In this document: positions 17,249 through 25,890 of the stretch, piece by piece
Layout: the number at the start of each line of letters is the position of its first letter
Position numbering within the stretch: the first letter of the stretch is position 1
Assembly: GCF_010672525.1 (NCBI RefSeq)
Contig: NZ_JAAHGH010000042.1
Coordinates: 1 to 57,956, forward strand
Direction: 5' to 3'
DNA length: 57,956 nt
From: Okeania sp. SIO2B3
Lineage (GTDB): Bacteria > Cyanobacteriota > Cyanobacteriia > Cyanobacteriales > Microcoleaceae
Made by a program: the position numbers and the translations under genes
Notes under the pieces: generated by a model
Databases searched by the model: none
Told to the model about the DNA's origin: nothing
Seen by the model: the letters and a program-made list of their open reading frames with translations, nothing else

Positions 17249-17801
17249 CTATCACTGCCTTGATTGGCCCCTCTGGTTGTGGTAAGACCAGCTTTTTGTA
17301 TTATCTAAATCGTTTAACGGATCTCATCCCCAACAGCCTAGTTTATGGTAATGTTTGGTTAGGTGATTTCAATATTCTTCACCCTAAAACTGATACTATT
17401 GCTCTCCGCCGTCGGATCGGTATGGTTTTGCACAAACCAAATCCTTTCCCATTTTCAATCTGGAAAAATATTACTTTTCCGTTGAAGGAACATGGTATTA
17501 TAGAGTGTCGGAAAATTAATGGAATTGTTGAGCGGGTGCTCAAAAATGTTAAGCTCTGGGACGAAGTTAAAGATAGGCTTACAGCCTCAGTGTTGCGCCT
17601 CTCTGGAGGCCAAAAACAACGTCTTTGCATTGCCCGTACCCTTGCCTTGGCTCCAGAAATTATTTTGATGGATGAGCCTTGTAGTGCCCTAGACCCCATT
17701 TCTAGTCGAGTTGTGGAAGACTTGATTGCTAGTTTGCGGGGGAAATACACTGTGGCGATCGTCACCCACAACCAGGCTCAAGCTCGACGCATTGCAGACT
17801 A

Positions 17802-17927
17802 TAGCAATGTGCGCTGGCATATTTACAAATTACAGGAGATGTCCAATAGCTAAAAGTCTTATATTATTAGCCTTTTATTCTCCCAGATGAGCTGTTGCCT
17901 GTTGCCTGTTGCCTGCGCACAGCGCTA
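17802..17927. mobile_element. TAGC-ended MITE, copy 1 (in pstB pseudogene)
   Basis: The ends are TAGCAATGTGCGC and (reversed) TAGCGCTGTGCGC. TA flanks both sides (17800-17801, 17928-17929); intact pstB has a single TA here (gactatgtgg). The TA target suggests mobilisation by an IS630/Tc1-type transposase. It contains gttgcct heptamers. Confidence 0.8.
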
Positions 17928-18111
17928 TATGTGGTGTTATTCTGGGTTCAGTCTGGCAGTGGACGCTTAATTGAATTTGGCCCAGTCGAGCAAATATTCC
18001 AGAATCCCCAACATTCCATTACAGCAGAATACATCAATGGTCAGCGTGGATAACTAAATTAATGGATAATTGATAATGAAAACTATCTCTAATTATCAAT
18101 TAGGCATTATA

Positions 18112-18270
18112 TATATCCGAAAATCAAAAATAAAATCAATTATTATCCATAACTTATCAATTATTCCCCTCCTAGGAGGGGTTAGGGGTGGGTTTCCCAG
18201 GAGGGGTTAGGGGTGGGTTCCCTGTTCTCTGTTACCTGTTCCCTCTTGCTCTGGAGATCCCTATTGGTAT
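18112..18270. repeat. Degenerate copy of the GACATCTCC element
   Basis: The text aaaatcaaaaataaaatcaa ... ttatccataacttatcaatt, closing with ctctggagatcccta, matches the element at 39700-39807 with decayed ends. The middle is a ggaggggttaggggtgggtt tandem pair. The surrounding 18053-18398 otherwise holds only short attatcc-type heptamers. Confidence 0.55.
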
Positions 18271-18398
18271 TAGAGATCCTTTTAACCTCTGGGGATTAAT
18301 TATCAATTATCCATTGTCAATTGTGATGCTTTGTATCAGTTTGATCAAGCAGAATTCTACCACACACGAAAAATCCCAAAAGGCTAATTGTAAAGAAG

Positions 18399-19076
18399 AT
18401 GAACCAAAATTTACAGCTGTCCACAGATAACTACTATTCCCAACTTCGGGAGCAAGGTAAAAGTATTTACACTATCTGGGAGGAAGGAAAAGCCTACAAA
18501 GATTCGATCACACCAACAATTTACGATACCAACTATCGGGAATTCATTACTAAAAAAATTGAATCCTTGGTTAACTATGAGGTCACGAGCAATATCTTAA
18601 GTATTGGCAGTGGTAATGCTTTTGTGGAAAGTGATTTACATAAAAAAGGGTATAACGTCATAGCCAATGATGTTAATGAAGATGCCATTGAAATTGCTCG
18701 AAACAAAGGATTACCCGTGGTTTTTGCTGATGTAAATCAGTGGGAACCGGAACCAAAAAATTTTGATTTAATTTACTGTGATGGAGTAGTTGGACATCTA
18801 TACAAACCTGGAGCAGGTTTAACTAAGCTCTTCAGTCGTTTACGAGATTGGTTGATTTCTAACCAGGGTATTCTGCTGATTTCTAATGATGCAGTAGCGA
18901 TCGACGCCCCTGTACATCCTCACCCAGTAGTGAAAGACTTTTATTGGTTTTCGGCAGATTATTTGCGTTCGGAGTTACTTAGCGCTGGTTTTAAAGCTGT
19001 TGAAAACGAAAGTTTCATCTATAACCGTCCTCTTACAGGAGAAAAAGAACGGTTGATTTTAGAAGCTAGATGTTAA
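18399..19076 (+). CDS. Class I SAM-dependent methyltransferase
   Basis: The 225-residue protein has the Rossmann methyltransferase core. Motif I ILSIGSGNAFVESDL is at about residues 67-81, the acidic end of strand 2 follows (VIANDVNEDAIEIA, about 88-101), then VVFADVNQW and the post-I/motif IV region FDLIYCDGVVGHLY (about 124-137). The substrate is unknown; small-molecule methylation is likeliest from size and lack of an extra domain. The start ATG at 18399 overlaps no neighbour. It precedes the SDR by about 220 bases of heptamer repeats and may belong to the same oxidative island. Confidence 0.85.
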   Translation: MNQNLQLSTDNYYSQLREQGKSIYTIWEEGKAYKDSITPTIYDTNYREFITKKIESLVNYEVTSNILSIGSGNAFVESDLHKKGYNVIANDVNEDAIEIARNKGLPVVFADVNQWEPEPKNFDLIYCDGVVGHLYKPGAGLTKLFSRLRDWLISNQGILLISNDAVAIDAPVHPHPVVKDFYWFSADYLRSELLSAGFKAVENESFIYNRPLTGEKERLILEARC

Positions 19077-19079
19077 AGA

Positions 19080-19150
19080 AGCGGTCAGCAGTCAGCATTC
19101 AGCGGTCAGCAGTCAGCATTCAGCGGTCAGCGGTCAGCATTCAGCAAGAT
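19080..19150. repeat. Heptamer tandem repeat (cagcggt/cagcatt)
   Basis: About eight 7-base units of the form cagNNNt fill the spacer between the methyltransferase and SDR genes. Confidence 0.8.
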
Positions 19151-19298
19151 TATTTTTTTAACGTTTATAAGGAGATTTAAACCCATATCTCTTAAAAGTT
19201 GTTAACGCAGTTCCTCCTAAGGAGACTAGCTGTTTGCGGAGCATTCCAGAACGGAAATGCGCTCAAGCTGATAGCTAATTAATTCTACTATTTTTGTG

Positions 19299-20084
19299 AT
19301 GGATTTAGGATTAAAAGGCAAAATTGCTTTAGTAACGGCATCCAGTAGAGGCATCGGTAGAGCGATCGCCGAGGGCTTGGCCAAAGAAGGGTGTCGGGTG
19401 ATTATTTGCAGCAGAGATAAAGATAATTTACTCAAAGTTGCCCAGGAAATAGAAGCCAAGACGGGACAATTAATTACACCTATCCCAGTGGATCTTGAGC
19501 AAAAAGATAGTGTCTCCCAATTGCTAAAGGGCATTACCAATCAATTTTCTACTATTGATATTTTGGTCAATAACGTGGGTGGGATGCCCTACAAGCGCCA
19601 CTATGAACTAAACCAGGAAGATTGGCAGCAATCATTCGATCTGACTTTTATGAGTCAGGTGAATATAGCTGAAGCGTTACTTCCTTTGATGAAAAAACAG
19701 TCTTGGGGTAGGATGATTTTTGTAACTTCAGTAGGTGCTAAACAACCAGGTATGCTGATTGCCCATTCTCAAAGAGCAAGTGTTGTTGCTTATGCTAAAA
19801 CCCTTGCTAATGAATTGGGAGAACATAATATTCTGGTTAATAGTATTTGCCCGTCCTTTGCTGTTACAGATAAGTTCTATGAAGTAGCTGATGAAGTGGC
19901 GAGGAGACAGGGAAGTTCTCGTGAAGAAGTTATCCAGCAATGGATGAAAAGTGTTCCCCTCCGTCGTCCAGCAACAGCCGAAGAAGTGGCTAATTTAGCA
20001 GTATTTTTGGCTTCGGAAAAAGCTAGTTATATCACTGGAACCTGTATTCAAGTTGACGGGGGATTTGTGAAAAGTTTGTTTTAG
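19299..20084 (+). CDS. Atypical short-chain dehydrogenase/reductase
   Basis: The 261-residue protein has the NAD(P) fold: ALVTASSRGIGRAIA (about 9-23) is the glycine-rich turn, NNVGG (about 88-92) the structural motif, and ITGTCIQVDGGF the C-terminal signature. The catalytic Ser is present (VTSVGAK), but the YxxxK pair is absent: the position reads AHSQRASVVAYAK. This agrees with the divergent BKR-like SDR subgroup in which SNxxR-type residues replace YxxxK, so the chemistry may be non-classical. The ATG at 19299 is used rather than the GTG three bases earlier. It leads the gene series containing the flavin monooxygenases. Confidence 0.85.
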   Translation: MDLGLKGKIALVTASSRGIGRAIAEGLAKEGCRVIICSRDKDNLLKVAQEIEAKTGQLITPIPVDLEQKDSVSQLLKGITNQFSTIDILVNNVGGMPYKRHYELNQEDWQQSFDLTFMSQVNIAEALLPLMKKQSWGRMIFVTSVGAKQPGMLIAHSQRASVVAYAKTLANELGEHNILVNSICPSFAVTDKFYEVADEVARRQGSSREEVIQQWMKSVPLRRPATAEEVANLAVFLASEKASYITGTCIQVDGGFVKSLF

Positions 20085-20213
20085 ATATAGCAGGAAACAG
20101 GGAACAGGGAATAGAGAACAGGGAACAGTTAAAATCTTACTTTTGACTTTTGACTTTTGACTTCTCAATTGGTTCTATGAAGAAAATGAACAAACTAAAC
20201 TAACATTCAAACA

Positions 20214-20627
20214 ATGGAAAGTACCAAGCAACTTGTCAAATACATGAAAGCGGATGAAAGACCATCTGTAGATGGCTCGATAGACCTTTCATCTTTGTTG
20301 GGAGAATGGTTTAATACCAAGTCGGATACTAACTACATCAAGAAAGTAATCTTGAGCGATCGCGATGGTAGTTTAATTGTCAATGCTTACGGAACTAGCG
20401 ATGGGGACTTAATTGATTGGGGAGAAGCGGAAGCTATACCCTACGGAACTGATAAATCACCGCTCATAGCAGCAGGGTTCCATGCTCTTTATAGTCTGGA
20501 CGGAATAGAAAGTCTTCTTGTGTCCAATCACAAACTAGGGATAATCGTGATTCAGTCCTATACTCGCTACTTAGATGGTAGTGGTCGTCCGAAGCACTTT
20601 GGTCGTGAATTTTTCTACCGTAAGTAG
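20214..20627 (+). CDS. Small beta-rich protein, paralogue 1
   Basis: This 137-residue protein is not recognised by name. It shares a pattern with the next gene: LGEWFNTKSDTNYIKKVILSD, alternating strands with DAY/NAYG, a YDLDGV/YSLDGI motif and an REFFYRK end. The regular strands, conserved Gly-Trp start and final aromatic strand suggest a small beta barrel (lipocalin- or avidin-like), perhaps binding a small ligand. No signal peptide, so cytoplasmic. Its place between the SDR and monooxygenases suggests a helper or substrate-binding role; this is inference. Confidence 0.7.
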   Translation: MESTKQLVKYMKADERPSVDGSIDLSSLLGEWFNTKSDTNYIKKVILSDRDGSLIVNAYGTSDGDLIDWGEAEAIPYGTDKSPLIAAGFHALYSLDGIESLLVSNHKLGIIVIQSYTRYLDGSGRPKHFGREFFYRK

Positions 20628-20710
20628 GGTTTAGATTCAAAAAATGGGCATTGCTGAAATCAGGTATGAAATTCGTATTGGAGTAAGATTGATAGTAAAG
20701 AAAAAAGCTA

Positions 20711-20852
20711 TAGCGGTTTTCAGTTTGGTGAGGTACGTCAACTATTCCCCTAAATCCTCCTTTTTTTAAGGGGAACTGGAAGTCCCCCCCCCTTGAGAAG
20801 GGGGTTAGGGGGGAACTCCAGCACTGTACCTCACAAAGGGTGAGAAATGCTA
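20711..20852. mobile_element. TAGC-ended MITE, copy 2
   Basis: The left end is TAGCGGTTTTCAGTTTGGTG and the reversed right end is TAGCATTTCTCACCCTTTGTG. Both are followed by AGGTAC. TA flanks both sides (20709-20710, 20853-20854). The interior is a near-palindromic ccctaaatcctcc/gggttaggggg arm pair. It resembles TA-target MITEs known from cyanobacteria (Nezha-like); the exact family was not checked. Confidence 0.8.
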
Positions 20853-20960
20853 TATTTTGACTACTGACTACTAAAAATCATACAATCATTCAGCAACGCC
20901 AAAGAATGTAATAGTCTTCTGATGTCAACCCCAAAAATAGTATAGGAGCTGTGAAATAGG

Positions 20961-21353
20961 ATGAAATCGAACCAAGTTTACGGTGAAACTCAGAATTCTC
21001 AACTTAATAGCAATGCTCAAATTGACTTAAGTACCATACTGGGTACATGGATCAATTCTAATCAAGAAACTGAATGGATTAGAAAGTTTACCATAACTCA
21101 GGAGGGTGAGCAAGTATTTATCGATGCTTATGCTGGTAGCTCCCCGGAAAATTGGGGCAAAATTGAGGTAACAACTTATGTAGACAATCTCGGTCAAACA
21201 GGTTTTAGTGGCCAATATGATCTTGATGGAGTGGAACCCTTATTAGCAGCTAATACTAATAAAGGTTTGTGCATTATTGCTACTTTTCTCAAGTTTAAGA
21301 ATGGCGATCGCCCTAATTTTCTCAGTCGGGAGTTTTACTATAAATTAGATTAA
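20961..21353 (+). CDS. Small beta-rich protein, paralogue 2
   Basis: The 130-residue paralogue of the protein at 20214 shares the frame LGTWINSNQETEWIRKFTIT, FIDAYAGSSPENWG, GQYDLDGVEPLLAANTNKGL and the REFYYK end. The stop codon overlaps the start of the flavin monooxygenase gene (TAATG), indicating translational coupling and a shared job. No catalytic residues stand out. Predicted soluble beta barrel; a ligand-binding or chaperone-like partner of the monooxygenase is plausible, not shown. Confidence 0.75.
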   Translation: MKSNQVYGETQNSQLNSNAQIDLSTILGTWINSNQETEWIRKFTITQEGEQVFIDAYAGSSPENWGKIEVTTYVDNLGQTGFSGQYDLDGVEPLLAANTNKGLCIIATFLKFKNGDRPNFLSREFYYKLD

Positions 21354-22408
21354 TGGAAAAACAGTTAAGATTTCATTGGAGTCTTTCTCAAGCTGGAGAT
21401 AATTTTAGACGCTCAAAATCATCTGAGGAACAATCAGGTATTTTAAGCTCAGAAGCTCAACTTGCCTTATGTCAACAAGCAGAAAAATCTGGTATTGACT
21501 CCATGTTAATGGCAGTTGGTTCTGGTAGGCCAGATCCGATGATGCTATCTGTTATGTTAGGTCAAAAAACGGAGAAAATTAAATTTTTAGTTGCGGTAAG
21601 GCCAGGTTTATTTTCTCCCTCATTCTTTGTGCAGCAAATTAACACCCTATCTTGTCTGGTAAATGGTAGAGTACACGTAAATTTGGTGAGTGGTCGTTCT
21701 CCCCAAGAACTTCGATATTATGGTGATTTTTTGAATCATACCCAAAGATATCACAGAGCAACAGAGTTTTTAACCATTTGTAATGCCTTTTGGCAGGGAG
21801 ATGGGGAAGTTAATTTTACTGGGGATTTCTATCAGATTGAAAAAGGCCAAATTAAGACTCCCTTTATGTCACCCGACGGTAGAGGACCAGAAATTTTTGT
21901 TGGTGGAAACTCCTTAGAGGCAGCGAATCTTGCTAGTCAACACGCTGACTGCCTATGGCGGTTTCCAGACTCCCCAGAAAATATTAAGCCCCAAATCGAA
22001 GTTGTCTTGGATAGTGGCAAAGAAGTGGGTTTGGTCGTGGCATTAATTACTCGTCCAACTCAAGCAGAAGCAGAAGCAGCAGCTCAAGCTCTGATTGCCA
22101 GATTTGGTGATAAATCGCGAAAAATTAATCAGAGATTTTATCAGCAGTCAGATTCTGAGGGCTTTCAGAAAGTCTTTGCCTGGTCTGAAGAAGAATCTCC
22201 TTGGATTACTCCCTACCTTTGGACTGGTGCTGTTCCCTATCTGGGTGTCCCTTCTATTGCTTTAGTTGGTTCCTATGAAAACATTGCCCAAGCAATAATG
22301 GATTATAAGTCTATCGGTATTACTCAATATCTCTTTCTTGGCTGGCCAGATATTGAAGAGATGACCCATTTTTCTGAGGGAGTAGTTCCTTTACTTGCCG
22401 GAAAATAA
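21353..22408 (+). CDS. Luciferase-like flavin monooxygenase, SsuD-like
   Basis: The 351-residue TIM-barrel enzyme belongs to the LLM class. Typical text is FLVAVRPGLFSPSFFVQQINTL (about 77-98), NGRVHVNLVSG (about 103-113), FLNHTQRYHRATEFL (about 125-139), PEIFVGGNS (about 177-185) and a C-terminal GSYENIAQAIMDY. This layout matches alkanesulfonate monooxygenase SsuD, which uses FMNH2 from a separate reductase and O2 to oxidise its substrate. The FMN reductase at 25206 is a natural partner. Coupled to the upstream small protein by TAATG. Its TAA stop touches an inverted-repeat element at 22409. Substrate unknown. Confidence 0.9.
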   Translation: MEKQLRFHWSLSQAGDNFRRSKSSEEQSGILSSEAQLALCQQAEKSGIDSMLMAVGSGRPDPMMLSVMLGQKTEKIKFLVAVRPGLFSPSFFVQQINTLSCLVNGRVHVNLVSGRSPQELRYYGDFLNHTQRYHRATEFLTICNAFWQGDGEVNFTGDFYQIEKGQIKTPFMSPDGRGPEIFVGGNSLEAANLASQHADCLWRFPDSPENIKPQIEVVLDSGKEVGLVVALITRPTQAEAEAAAQALIARFGDKSRKINQRFYQQSDSEGFQKVFAWSEEESPWITPYLWTGAVPYLGVPSIALVGSYENIAQAIMDYKSIGITQYLFLGWPDIEEMTHFSEGVVPLLAGK

Positions 22409-22503
22409 GACTTCTTGCAAAATTGTTAATTAAATCAATTTAAGAGCTGAAATAAATAATTCCCTATTCCCTATTCCCTATTCCCTGACTTCTGCAAGAA
22501 GTC
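22409..22503. mobile_element. Small element with GACTTCTTGCA inverted repeats
   Basis: The 11-bp ends GACTTCTTGCA (22409-22419) and its exact reverse complement (22493-22503) flank attccct heptamers. The left end directly follows the TAA stop of the monooxygenase gene. No clear target duplication. Confidence 0.7.
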
Positions 22504-22537
22504 TATAGTATTTTTTGAGTTTATCTATCAGATAATT

Positions 22538-23629
22538 ATGGAAAATGGAAAAGACCGAAGGTTAAAATTTCACTGGAGATTGTTGCAGGGGGGGACAGGA
22601 AAAAGTCAATCGATCGCCCGCCAGCATGAAGTTGCACAGACTTCACTTCCAGAGATAGAAGCTCAGTTAAAATTTTGTCAACTGGCAGAGGAAATGGAGA
22701 TTGACTCATTACTGGTTGATTTTAGCTATGGCAAACCTGACCCAATTTTGCTTTCAACTGCTCTGGCTTTACAGACACAGAAGATGAAAGTTATGATTGC
22801 CATTCGTTCGGGACTGATGTCCCCTACATTATTTGCTCAACAAGTCAATACTTTCTCGACTCTCATTTCAGGCGATCGCGTCACCTTAAATGTAGTTGCA
22901 GGACATTCTCCGAAGGAACAAAGGTACTATGGTGACTTTTTGTCTCATGATGAAAGGTACGCGCGTACAGAAGAATTTATGACTATATGTAATGCCTTTT
23001 GGGATAACAATGGGCTGGTAAATTATAATGGTAGTTATTTTCAAGTTGAAGATGGCAAGTTGGCAACTCCTTTCAAATCAGAGGGTTATTCTCGTCCCTA
23101 TACTTTTATTTCAGGTGGTTCAGAGGCGGCTAAGAAATTAACCGTTAATGCAGGTCATTGTTGGATGCGTTTTGCTGATGTTCCACAGAAGCTTGTGGAG
23201 TCTATTCAGCCGATGTTAGATGCAGGGAAAGATGTAGGTTTGCGACTTTGTGTTATCCCTCGGTCAACTAGAAAAGAAGCGATCGAAACTGCTAACAACT
23301 TAATTAAAGATTTTATTGATAGTCATCCTCAAGATGCAAAAGAAAAAGCGAGAGCTTTTTTTAAAGAAAGTGATTCTGTCTCTATCAAGGAGATTTACGA
23401 ACATTCAGCAAATGAATGGCTCTCGGATCATCTCTGGAGCGGAGCTATACCTTTTTTTGGTCCTTCTTGCATTGCCCTTGTGGGTTCTTATGAGGAGGTT
23501 GCTTCGGCATTTATTCAATATAAGGAGATTGGTATTACCCATTTTATTTTATCGGGATGGCCTAAGGAAAGTGCAATGATTTCTTTTGGGAAATATGTAT
23601 TGCCATTAGTTAGAGAAATGGAACATTGA
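22538..23629 (+). CDS. Luciferase-like flavin monooxygenase, second paralogue
   Basis: The 363-residue paralogue of the preceding gene starts similarly (RRLKFHWRLLQGG). It keeps VMIAIRSGLMSPTLFAQQVNT, LNVVAGHSPKEQRYYGDFL, EEFMTICNAFW and a GSYEEVASAFIQYKEIG end. It should also be an FMNH2-dependent oxygenase of the SsuD-like branch. Differences concentrate in residues 200-290 (a longer Lys-rich insertion), so the substrate probably differs, or the two form a heteromer. A third family member is the pseudogene at 39688. No Shine-Dalgarno of note. Confidence 0.9.
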   Translation: MENGKDRRLKFHWRLLQGGTGKSQSIARQHEVAQTSLPEIEAQLKFCQLAEEMEIDSLLVDFSYGKPDPILLSTALALQTQKMKVMIAIRSGLMSPTLFAQQVNTFSTLISGDRVTLNVVAGHSPKEQRYYGDFLSHDERYARTEEFMTICNAFWDNNGLVNYNGSYFQVEDGKLATPFKSEGYSRPYTFISGGSEAAKKLTVNAGHCWMRFADVPQKLVESIQPMLDAGKDVGLRLCVIPRSTRKEAIETANNLIKDFIDSHPQDAKEKARAFFKESDSVSIKEIYEHSANEWLSDHLWSGAIPFFGPSCIALVGSYEEVASAFIQYKEIGITHFILSGWPKESAMISFGKYVLPLVREMEH

Positions 23630-23673
23630 GGAAGGAAGAAGGCAAAGGATAAACCCAAAAATCACGGGAGTTA

Positions 23674-23806
23674 TATCATGTCCGGTTAAACAGTGATAAA
23701 TAAATAACTACGGGGGAGTCAGGAGTCAGGAGGAAAGAGGGAAGAAAGAATAACAACAGAAGAAGAAGGAGAAAGCTTTTTTATAACTAATTATCCGGAC
23801 ATGATA
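23674..23806. mobile_element. MITE family 1, copy 6
   Basis: The 133-bp element has ends TATCATGTCCGG on both sides, flanked by TTA (23671-23673, 23807-23809). It is closely similar inside to the copy at 9560 (cagtgataaataaataac, gaggaaagagggaag). Confidence 0.88.
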
Positions 23807-23978
23807 TTACGCAAAGAAACCGGGTTTTTAGGATAAATCGTTGTTTTTAACAATTAACGTTGACGATCTGCACGTTGAGTTTCTTTCTTCTTGACACGCC
23901 CTAGAAATAACTGGTTGAGCATTTTTTACTGACTACTGACTACTGACTATTGACTACTGACTAAGGATAAATCGTTGC

Positions 23979-24992
23979 ATGAAAATTGAAGCCATGGACT
24001 ACCCAAAAATTTGTCAAAAGCTCGATCCATATGATCAAAACTGTCCCTTCGTAATTTGTGCTGACGAATTTCGGGATGTATTAGGAGCAACTCCCCAATT
24101 CAAGAAGTTAGTTGAAACTGATGCTCATGAGGGACCTGTGTATTGGAAGGATGAGGACGCTATTCTATTTACTACTCTTCCAGAGTCAACAAACATTCCT
24201 ATACCGACTAAAAGAGTTGCCATTAAGAAGCTATCTCTTAAGGACAATAAAGTTTCGGTTTGGCGCGACTCATCCAATATGGGAAATGGTATGACTATCG
24301 ATCGCCAGGGACATCTACTTGTTTGTGAGCAAGGAACAAAATCAACTCTGGCTCGGATCAGTCGCTTTAACCTTTACAATAAGGATAACGAGACAGTAGT
24401 CGATGGATGGTGGGGGCTACCGTTTAACTCTCCCAATGATATAGTAGTCAAAAGCGATAATACTATCTGGTTCACTGATCCAAGCTACGGATATCTGCAA
24501 GGACTCAAAAATCCCCCTCTTGTTGGCAACTTCGTGTACCGTTACGATCCTGAAACAGGATTTTTATCAGTTGTTGCTGATTCCTTCAATAAACCAAATG
24601 GTTTGGCATTTTCCCCCGACGAAAGCATTTTGTACATCAATGATAGCGGTGCTATTCAAGAACCTGGTTCCTATTATGTGGATCTACCCCATCATATTCG
24701 TGCCTTCGATGTAAAGGACGATCGCCATTTGGTCAATGACAGGTTATTTGCCGTTGTTACTCCTGGTATTCCTGATGGTTTGAAGGTTGATACAAAAGGT
24801 CGGATCTACTCTTCTGCTGGGGACGGAGTACAGGTTTTCAACCAGCAAGGCGACCTAATTGGAAAAATATTAGTTGATGATGGTGTAGCTAATTTTACTT
24901 TTGGGGGACCGGACAATAACATTCTTTATATGATGGCAGATAAAGCTATTTATAAGGCTACACTACAAGCAGAAGGTCCTAAGTTATATTAG
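23979..24992 (+). CDS. SMP-30/gluconolactonase-type beta-propeller lactonase
   Basis: The 337-residue protein has the six-bladed SMP-30 propeller. HEGPVYW (about 50-56) bears the first metal Glu, GNGMTIDRQGHLLVCEQ a blade signature, SPNDIVV (about 150-156) the Asn ligand, KPNGLAFSPDE a second Asn region, and IPDGLKVDTKGRIYSSAGDGV the Asp ligand. Such enzymes hydrolyse sugar lactones or other esters with Ca2+ or Zn2+. The N-terminal 45 residues precede the propeller without a signal peptide. It sits between monooxygenases and the FMN reductase: a Baeyer-Villiger-like lactone formed upstream could be opened here, which is inference. Confidence 0.88.
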   Translation: MKIEAMDYPKICQKLDPYDQNCPFVICADEFRDVLGATPQFKKLVETDAHEGPVYWKDEDAILFTTLPESTNIPIPTKRVAIKKLSLKDNKVSVWRDSSNMGNGMTIDRQGHLLVCEQGTKSTLARISRFNLYNKDNETVVDGWWGLPFNSPNDIVVKSDNTIWFTDPSYGYLQGLKNPPLVGNFVYRYDPETGFLSVVADSFNKPNGLAFSPDESILYINDSGAIQEPGSYYVDLPHHIRAFDVKDDRHLVNDRLFAVVTPGIPDGLKVDTKGRIYSSAGDGVQVFNQQGDLIGKILVDDGVANFTFGGPDNNILYMMADKAIYKATLQAEGPKLY

Positions 24993-25080
24993 CTTGCTAA
25001 AGCTTATAGAAAACAGGGTTTCTCCTCAGTATTTCAAGCCTCTGGCTGAACCCAGAGGTACTGATAAGTAATAACTGATA

Positions 25081-25190
25081 TAGCATTACGCATTAAGGTT
25101 AGGACATTTCTAAATCCTGTTTGCGGAGCATTTCCGCACCGAAAACCCTTTGAAACTCTACTATTCCCTATTCCCTATTGCCTAGCGCTA
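25081..25190. mobile_element. TAGC-ended MITE, copy 3
   Basis: The ends are TAGCATTACGC and (reversed) TAGCGCTAGGC, with TA on both sides (25079-25080, 25191-25192). The right end lies 16 bases before the FMN reductase start, so it occupies that gene's promoter region. Confidence 0.65.
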
Positions 25191-25205
25191 TAACTGATAA
25201 CTGAA

Positions 25206-25784
25206 ATGACAAAACTATCAATACCTATTCTTTTAGGAAGTTGCCGCATTGGTCGGGAAAGTCTAAAAGTAGCTAAATTTATATTAGCTGAACTTGTTAA
25301 GCAAAACCTAATAAACACTGAGCTTATTGACCTTGGTGAGTATAAGTTACCTATGTTAGAAGAGCGGTTACAGGATAGTTCAAATCCTCCTGAGAATCTC
25401 CTAAAGTTTTGCTCTAAATTAGGTCAAGCAGATGGGATTTTACTTGTTACTCCTGAATACAAAAATGGCTATCCTGGAGTATTAAAAAATGCCCTTGATT
25501 ATCTAGAACCCAAAGCTTTAAAGTATAAACCTATTGGTATATGTACTGTCTCTTCTGGAGGATTTGGAGGACTAGATTGTTTAGCGCAATTACGATTAGT
25601 TTGCCTCGCTTTAGGAGCTTTACCAATTCCCGATAAATTACCTGTTGCTAACGTGAAGGAATTATTTGATGAAAATGGTAATTTGTCTGACTTAAAATTT
25701 AAAATTAGGCTGGAATCTTTTATTAATGAACTGGTTTGGTATACAGAGGCTATGGTTAATCAAAAGCGATGTATTTCTTTGTGA
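25206..25784 (+). CDS. NADPH-dependent FMN reductase
   Basis: The 192-residue flavodoxin-like protein has LGSCRIGRESLKVAK (about 10-24) as the phosphate-binding loop and TPEYKNGYPGVLKNALDYL (about 83-101) as the family signature for FMN binding, then TVSSGGFGGL. It reduces FMN with NAD(P)H and can feed FMNH2 to the two luciferase-like monooxygenases upstream. The multicopper oxidase begins 106 bases downstream. A truncated second copy at 28703-29287 shows that this gene and the oxidase were duplicated together. Confidence 0.9.
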   Translation: MTKLSIPILLGSCRIGRESLKVAKFILAELVKQNLINTELIDLGEYKLPMLEERLQDSSNPPENLLKFCSKLGQADGILLVTPEYKNGYPGVLKNALDYLEPKALKYKPIGICTVSSGGFGGLDCLAQLRLVCLALGALPIPDKLPVANVKELFDENGNLSDLKFKIRLESFINELVWYTEAMVNQKRCISL

Positions 25785-25890
25785 AAAAATCCGGTAGTCC
25801 AAACTAATGCAAAGTTTTATGACAAAGCTTGACATCAAGTTTTACAGAGTGTCATACTAAATCTAGTAAAGTATTTTCTAGGTTAAATTG

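Larger units (their letters stand above)
16969..18052 (+). pseudogene. pstB: Second pstB copy, fragmented by two insertions
   Basis: Three blocks match pstB closely: about 16969-17066 (= 13485-13580), 17253-17801 (Walker A GPSGCGKT, LSGGQKQR and ILMDEP all kept) and 17930-18052 (the last ~40 codons). The first block has a TGA where pstB has TTA. The gaps are a 182-bp element (17067-17248, duplication CTAT) and a 126-bp element (17802-17927, duplication TA). The block from 17260 can still be read for 197 residues, but its end is encoded by the second insert. Identity to pstB is so high that the duplication is recent. Confidence 0.88.

Noticed and set aside
23854-23922. 22-residue minus-strand frame rich in Lys/Arg (MLNQLFLGRVKKKETQRADR start)
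   Set aside because: No ribosome site and no neighbours in support; could be a relic but cannot be defended.
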